DNA of 7,960 bases, taken from assembly GCA_905199135.1 (NCBI GenBank), contig CAJKFC010000084.1, positions 1 to 7,960 on the forward strand. The letters run 5' to 3'. The position numbers and the translations under genes are program-made. This DNA is from an uncultured Eubacteriales bacterium. Its GTDB lineage: Bacteria; Bacillota; Clostridia; Oscillospirales; Butyricicoccaceae. Below the pieces are notes generated by a model. It did no database searches and had not been told where the DNA came from. It saw only the letters and a program-made list of their open reading frames with translations. This document shows, in pieces, positions 5,115-7,960 of this stretch; the stretch's first letter is position 1, and every line of letters begins with the position of its first letter.

Positions 5115-7040
5115 ATGAATAAAATAGGCATTAACGATTTCAGAACCTACAATTTTTTGTCAGAGCTTTCGGTAAGTCCTTCGGGAGAAAAGACCGCCTT
5201 TGTGGCAGGCAAAGCCAAGGAAAACGGCAGAGGATATGATTTCAATATCCATGTCATCGAAAAAGGCGCAGACAGACAGCTGACCTCCATGGGCGACAGC
5301 CGCACATATATGTGGGACGGCGACAATGCCGTCATATTCCCCGGAAACAGGGATAAAAACGAAAGCGGCACGGATTTTTATAAAATAGAGCTTTCGGGCG
5401 GCGAGGCAAAAAAGGTCTTTTCGGTGCCTTTTAAGGTGATGCAGGTCAAGAGGGTAAACGAGGACAAGATAGCTTTTGTCTCCCGTTTTGACCACAACAA
5501 AGAGCTTTTGGACAAGATGACCGCCGAGGAGAGGGAGGAGGAGAAGGATTATATCATAATTGACGAGCTCCCCTACTGGTTCAACGGCTCGGGCTTTATA
5601 AACAAGACGAGAAAGAGACTTTACATATACAGCATTTCGGAAAACAGAGTGTCGGCCATTTCAAACAAATGGAGCGATGTGGATTTTATAGGAATTTATG
5701 GCGACAAAATCGTCTACACCTGTTCCACATACAAGGACAAAAAGCCCAAGACAAACGAGCTCCATGTCTTTGACACCGAAAAAGGAACCGACGAAAAGGT
5801 CATAGGCGGCGGAAAATATTCGATACGCTCGGCAGGCTATTCCTTCGGAAAGCTCATGGTGCTCATGAGCGACATGAAAAAATACGGCGTCGGTCAGATA
5901 CCCAACTTTTACTCTGTGGAAAACGGAGAGGTAAAGCTGTTCAAAGAGTCCGATCTGGGCTACGGCAGCTCTGTCGGCTCTGACTGCCGTCTCGGCGGAG
6001 GAAGCATTATAAAATATACAGATGACGCGATATATTATATAAAGACCGTCGGTACAAACAGCTGTCTTTTCTCCCTTGATAAGGACGCAAAGGAGAGCGT
6101 TCTCGTAGACGGCGAGGGCAGCGTCGACATGTTCGATGTAAAGAACGGAAACTATGTCTATGTGGGCATGAGAGGAGTAAAGCTCCAGGAGGTCTGCGGA
6201 AAGGACGGTCAGCTGACCCACATCAACGAAAAAGTCCTCGAGGGCAAGTATGTGGCAGTACCCGAAAAGACCGACATAATCTCCGACGGAGTGAAGATAG
6301 AAGGCTTTGTCATAAAGCCCATCGATTACGACGAAAACAAGAAATATCCCGCCATAGTAGATGTCCACGGCGGACCCCGTACGGCTTTCGGCAGCGTCTT
6401 CTTCCATGAGATGCAGTACTGGGCAAGCATGGGCTACTTCGTGATGTTTACCAACATGAGGGGCTCGGACGGCCGCGGCAACGAGTTTGCCGACCTCAGA
6501 GGCAAGTACGGCACGATAGATTTTGATGACCTCATGCGCTTTGTCGACGCAGTTTTGGAAAAATATCCCCAGATAGACGATAAAAAGGTAGGTATCACAG
6601 GCGGTTCCTACGGCGGATTTATGACCAATTGGGCAATAGGCAACACAAACCGATTTGCAGCGGCGGCATCCCAGAGAAGCCTTACCAACTGGATATCCCT
6701 TACAAACCTTGCCGATATAGGCTACACCTTCGACCAGGAAGAGGTTCAGGGCACGGCATGGAGAAATATGAAGCGCATATGGGATCAGTCCCCGCTGAAA
6801 CACGCCAACAAGGCAAAAACCCCCACGCTGTTCATCCACTCCGAGGAGGATTACAGATGTCTTCTGTCCGAGGGCATGCAGATGTTCTACGCCATTAAAA
6901 ATGCAGGCTGCACCGCCAGAATGTGCATTTTCAAAGGCGAGAACCACGAGCTTTCGAGAAGCGGCAAGCCGATACACAGGACGAGAAGACTTAAGGAAAT
7001 TACTCAGTGGTTTGAAAAATATTTAAAAGGAGCAAAATAA
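5115..7040 (+). CDS. S9C-type prolyl oligopeptidase-family serine peptidase
   Basis: This 641-residue enzyme belongs to the S9 family, closest in layout to acylaminoacyl-peptidases (S9C). These cleave short peptides, often releasing N-acylated or N-terminal residues, in the cytoplasm. Residues 1 to about 370 are beta-rich repeats consistent with the gating beta-propeller. The alpha/beta-hydrolase domain follows, with HGGP at 418-421. The nucleophile elbow GGSYGG holds Ser498. Asp579 is in HSEEDYRC and His611 in GENHELSR, completing the catalytic triad. ASQRSLTNW after the nucleophile is typical of S9C members. There is no signal peptide, so it should act on imported peptides. AGGAGG (5102-5107) lies 7 bases before the ATG. 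No convincing promoter is visible between the preceding terminator and the start. The D-aminoacylase-like gene starts 1 base after its stop, so the two are probably co-transcribed. Exact substrate specificity cannot be read from the sequence. Confidence 0.95.
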   Translation: MNKIGINDFRTYNFLSELSVSPSGEKTAFVAGKAKENGRGYDFNIHVIEKGADRQLTSMGDSRTYMWDGDNAVIFPGNRDKNESGTDFYKIELSGGEAKKVFSVPFKVMQVKRVNEDKIAFVSRFDHNKELLDKMTAEEREEEKDYIIIDELPYWFNGSGFINKTRKRLYIYSISENRVSAISNKWSDVDFIGIYGDKIVYTCSTYKDKKPKTNELHVFDTEKGTDEKVIGGGKYSIRSAGYSFGKLMVLMSDMKKYGVGQIPNFYSVENGEVKLFKESDLGYGSSVGSDCRLGGGSIIKYTDDAIYYIKTVGTNSCLFSLDKDAKESVLVDGEGSVDMFDVKNGNYVYVGMRGVKLQEVCGKDGQLTHINEKVLEGKYVAVPEKTDIISDGVKIEGFVIKPIDYDENKKYPAIVDVHGGPRTAFGSVFFHEMQYWASMGYFVMFTNMRGSDGRGNEFADLRGKYGTIDFDDLMRFVDAVLEKYPQIDDKKVGITGGSYGGFMTNWAIGNTNRFAAAASQRSLTNWISLTNLADIGYTFDQEEVQGTAWRNMKRIWDQSPLKHANKAKTPTLFIHSEEDYRCLLSEGMQMFYAIKNAGCTARMCIFKGENHELSRSGKPIHRTRRLKEITQWFEKYLKGAK

Positions 7041-7041
7041 A

Positions 7042-7960
7042 ATGTACGACATCGTTATCAAAAACGGAAAAATTTACGACGGTACAAAGGCAAAGGCATA
7101 TTTTGCCGACATCGCGGTAAAGGACGGAAAAATCGCATCCATCGCTCAGAACATTGAGGGCGATGCCAAGACCGTCATAGACGCAAAAGGTCTGTGCGTT
7201 TCCCCCGGCTTTATCGACATTCACTCACACTCGGACACCAACTTCTTAGATGACGATGCATGTCAGAGCAAGATTTTCCAGGGCGTCACCACAGAGCTGG
7301 CAGGTCAGTGCGGATTTACCGTTTTCCCCTATCTCGAGGAGAAAACAGATATCATGAAGGCATATGTCCAGGGCAAGCCCCAGTACATCGCCCACACAAT
7401 GGATGAGTTTATAGAGAGAGCCCACAAAAACGGCAACAAGATGGCTGTCAACCTTGCATATATCATAGGCCACGGCGCTTTGAGAGCCAACACGGCAGGC
7501 TTTACCAATAAGGCCACCGACGAGGACAACAAGAAGATGGCCGAAATGCTCGACCACGAGATGAAATCGGGTGCATTCGGTATGTCTTTGGGTCTGGGCT
7601 ATGCCCCCGGCGTCATGTCCAACCAGGAGGAGCTCAACAATCTGGGCGCAGTTGTGGCAAAATACGACGGCATAATCATGTCCCATATGAGAAATCAGGC
7701 AGATTTCATATACGACGCTTTGGAGGAGATGTTTGAGATATACCGCAAGACGGGCTGCCGCGTCGATATATCCCATCTGAAACTGGGCGGAAAGAAGAAC
7801 TTCGGCCACGCCGACAAGCTGTGGAAATACATAGAGGACGCCCAGAAGAGCGGAATCAAGGTCACAGCCGATATGTACCCCTACGAGGCTTCTTCCTCGG
7901 GCATCACCAACATATTCCCCAAGTGGAGCCTTGAGGGCGGCATACCCAAGGAAGCCGCAA
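7042..7960 (+). CDS. D-aminoacylase-family amidohydrolase (3' end outside window)
   Basis: The frame is open from the ATG at 7042 to the window end, giving 306 residues of a family usually near 500 or more. It belongs to the amidohydrolase superfamily, D-aminoacylase or N-acyl-D-amino-acid deacylase group, which hydrolyses N-acyl-D-amino acids to the free amino acid and a carboxylate using zinc. The N-terminal beta-sandwich (about 1-55) leads to GFIDIHSHSD with His61 and His63. Cys90 (GQCGFT), His215 (SHMRNQ) and His245 (ISHLK) match the Cys-His-His metal set described for the Alcaligenes enzyme. GHGALR, SLGLGYAPG, LGGKKNFGH and DMYPYEASSSG are further family marks. The later catalytic Asp lies outside the window. 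AAAGGAG (7026-7032) sits 9 bases upstream, inside the end of the peptidase gene, supporting the start and co-expression. Family assignment is strong. D-specificity is inferred from the family, and related members act on other N-acyl or cyclic amide substrates. Confidence 0.92.
   Translation, partial: MYDIVIKNGKIYDGTKAKAYFADIAVKDGKIASIAQNIEGDAKTVIDAKGLCVSPGFIDIHSHSDTNFLDDDACQSKIFQGVTTELAGQCGFTVFPYLEEKTDIMKAYVQGKPQYIAHTMDEFIERAHKNGNKMAVNLAYIIGHGALRANTAGFTNKATDEDNKKMAEMLDHEMKSGAFGMSLGLGYAPGVMSNQEELNNLGAVVAKYDGIIMSHMRNQADFIYDALEEMFEIYRKTGCRVDISHLKLGGKKNFGHADKLWKYIEDAQKSGIKVTADMYPYEASSSGITNIFPKWSLEGGIPKEAA

Noticed and set aside
5661..6977. Long minus-strand open frame (438 codons) opposite the S9 peptidase
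   Set aside because: It lies entirely antisense to a gene with a complete catalytic triad and family motifs. The translation is rich in Cys, Val and Tyr with no recognisable domain, and it is a by-product of codon bias on the plus strand.
1..7960. CRISPR arrays, insertion sequences, tRNA or rRNA genes, prophage or defence genes
   Set aside because: No regular direct repeats, transposase-like frames, terminal inverted repeats or cloverleaf-type sequences were seen. Gaps between genes are short and accounted for.

Overview
The window is a compact, all-plus-strand stretch of a bacterial chromosome, most likely from the class Clostridia (Bacillota), perhaps an uncultured gut-type lineage. The evidence is a MutS2 with a C-terminal Smr domain, a Crh/HPr-like regulator with the Ser46 motif, strong AGGAGG-type ribosome sites, and the clostridial arrangement coaD followed by a small coiled-coil protein. 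Base composition is roughly balanced by eye. Codon choice is nevertheless marked: rsmD uses ATA for 13 of 20 Ile codons and AGA/AGG for all 9 Arg codons. I cannot name a genus.

Layout: (1) 2-1225, the 3' part of mutS2, cut by the window edge. (2) 1226-1405, an intergenic region with a near-consensus sigma-70-type promoter and a hairpin that could cover the next gene's ribosome site. (3) 1406-1669, an HPr-family protein with Tyr at the normal phospho-His15 position and Ser46 retained, so it looks regulatory like Crh rather than a PTS phosphocarrier. A hairpin terminator candidate follows. (4) 1750-5057, a tightly packed housekeeping block: uvrC, rsmD, coaD and a coiled-coil protein, joined by 4-nt ATGA overlaps and one 20-nt overlap, and ending in a strong intrinsic terminator. 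A perfect TTGACA-16-TATAAT promoter with an extended -10 lies inside rsmD and could give coaD and the coiled-coil gene their own transcript. (5) 5115-7960, a peptide or acyl-amino-acid catabolic pair: a cytoplasmic S9C serine peptidase, then after a 1-nt gap a D-aminoacylase-family amidohydrolase that runs off the window.

Functionally, the first two thirds join DNA maintenance (MutS2, UvrC), ribosome maturation (RsmD), CoA synthesis (CoaD) and probable carbon-catabolite signalling (HPr-like protein). The last third is a separate unit, plausibly for salvage of acylated or D-residue-containing peptides. I see no mobile elements, CRISPR arrays, tRNA or rRNA genes, and no gene system wholly outside known families. 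The most noteworthy points are the His15-to-Tyr HPr, its potentially occluded ribosome site, and the intragenic consensus promoter in rsmD.
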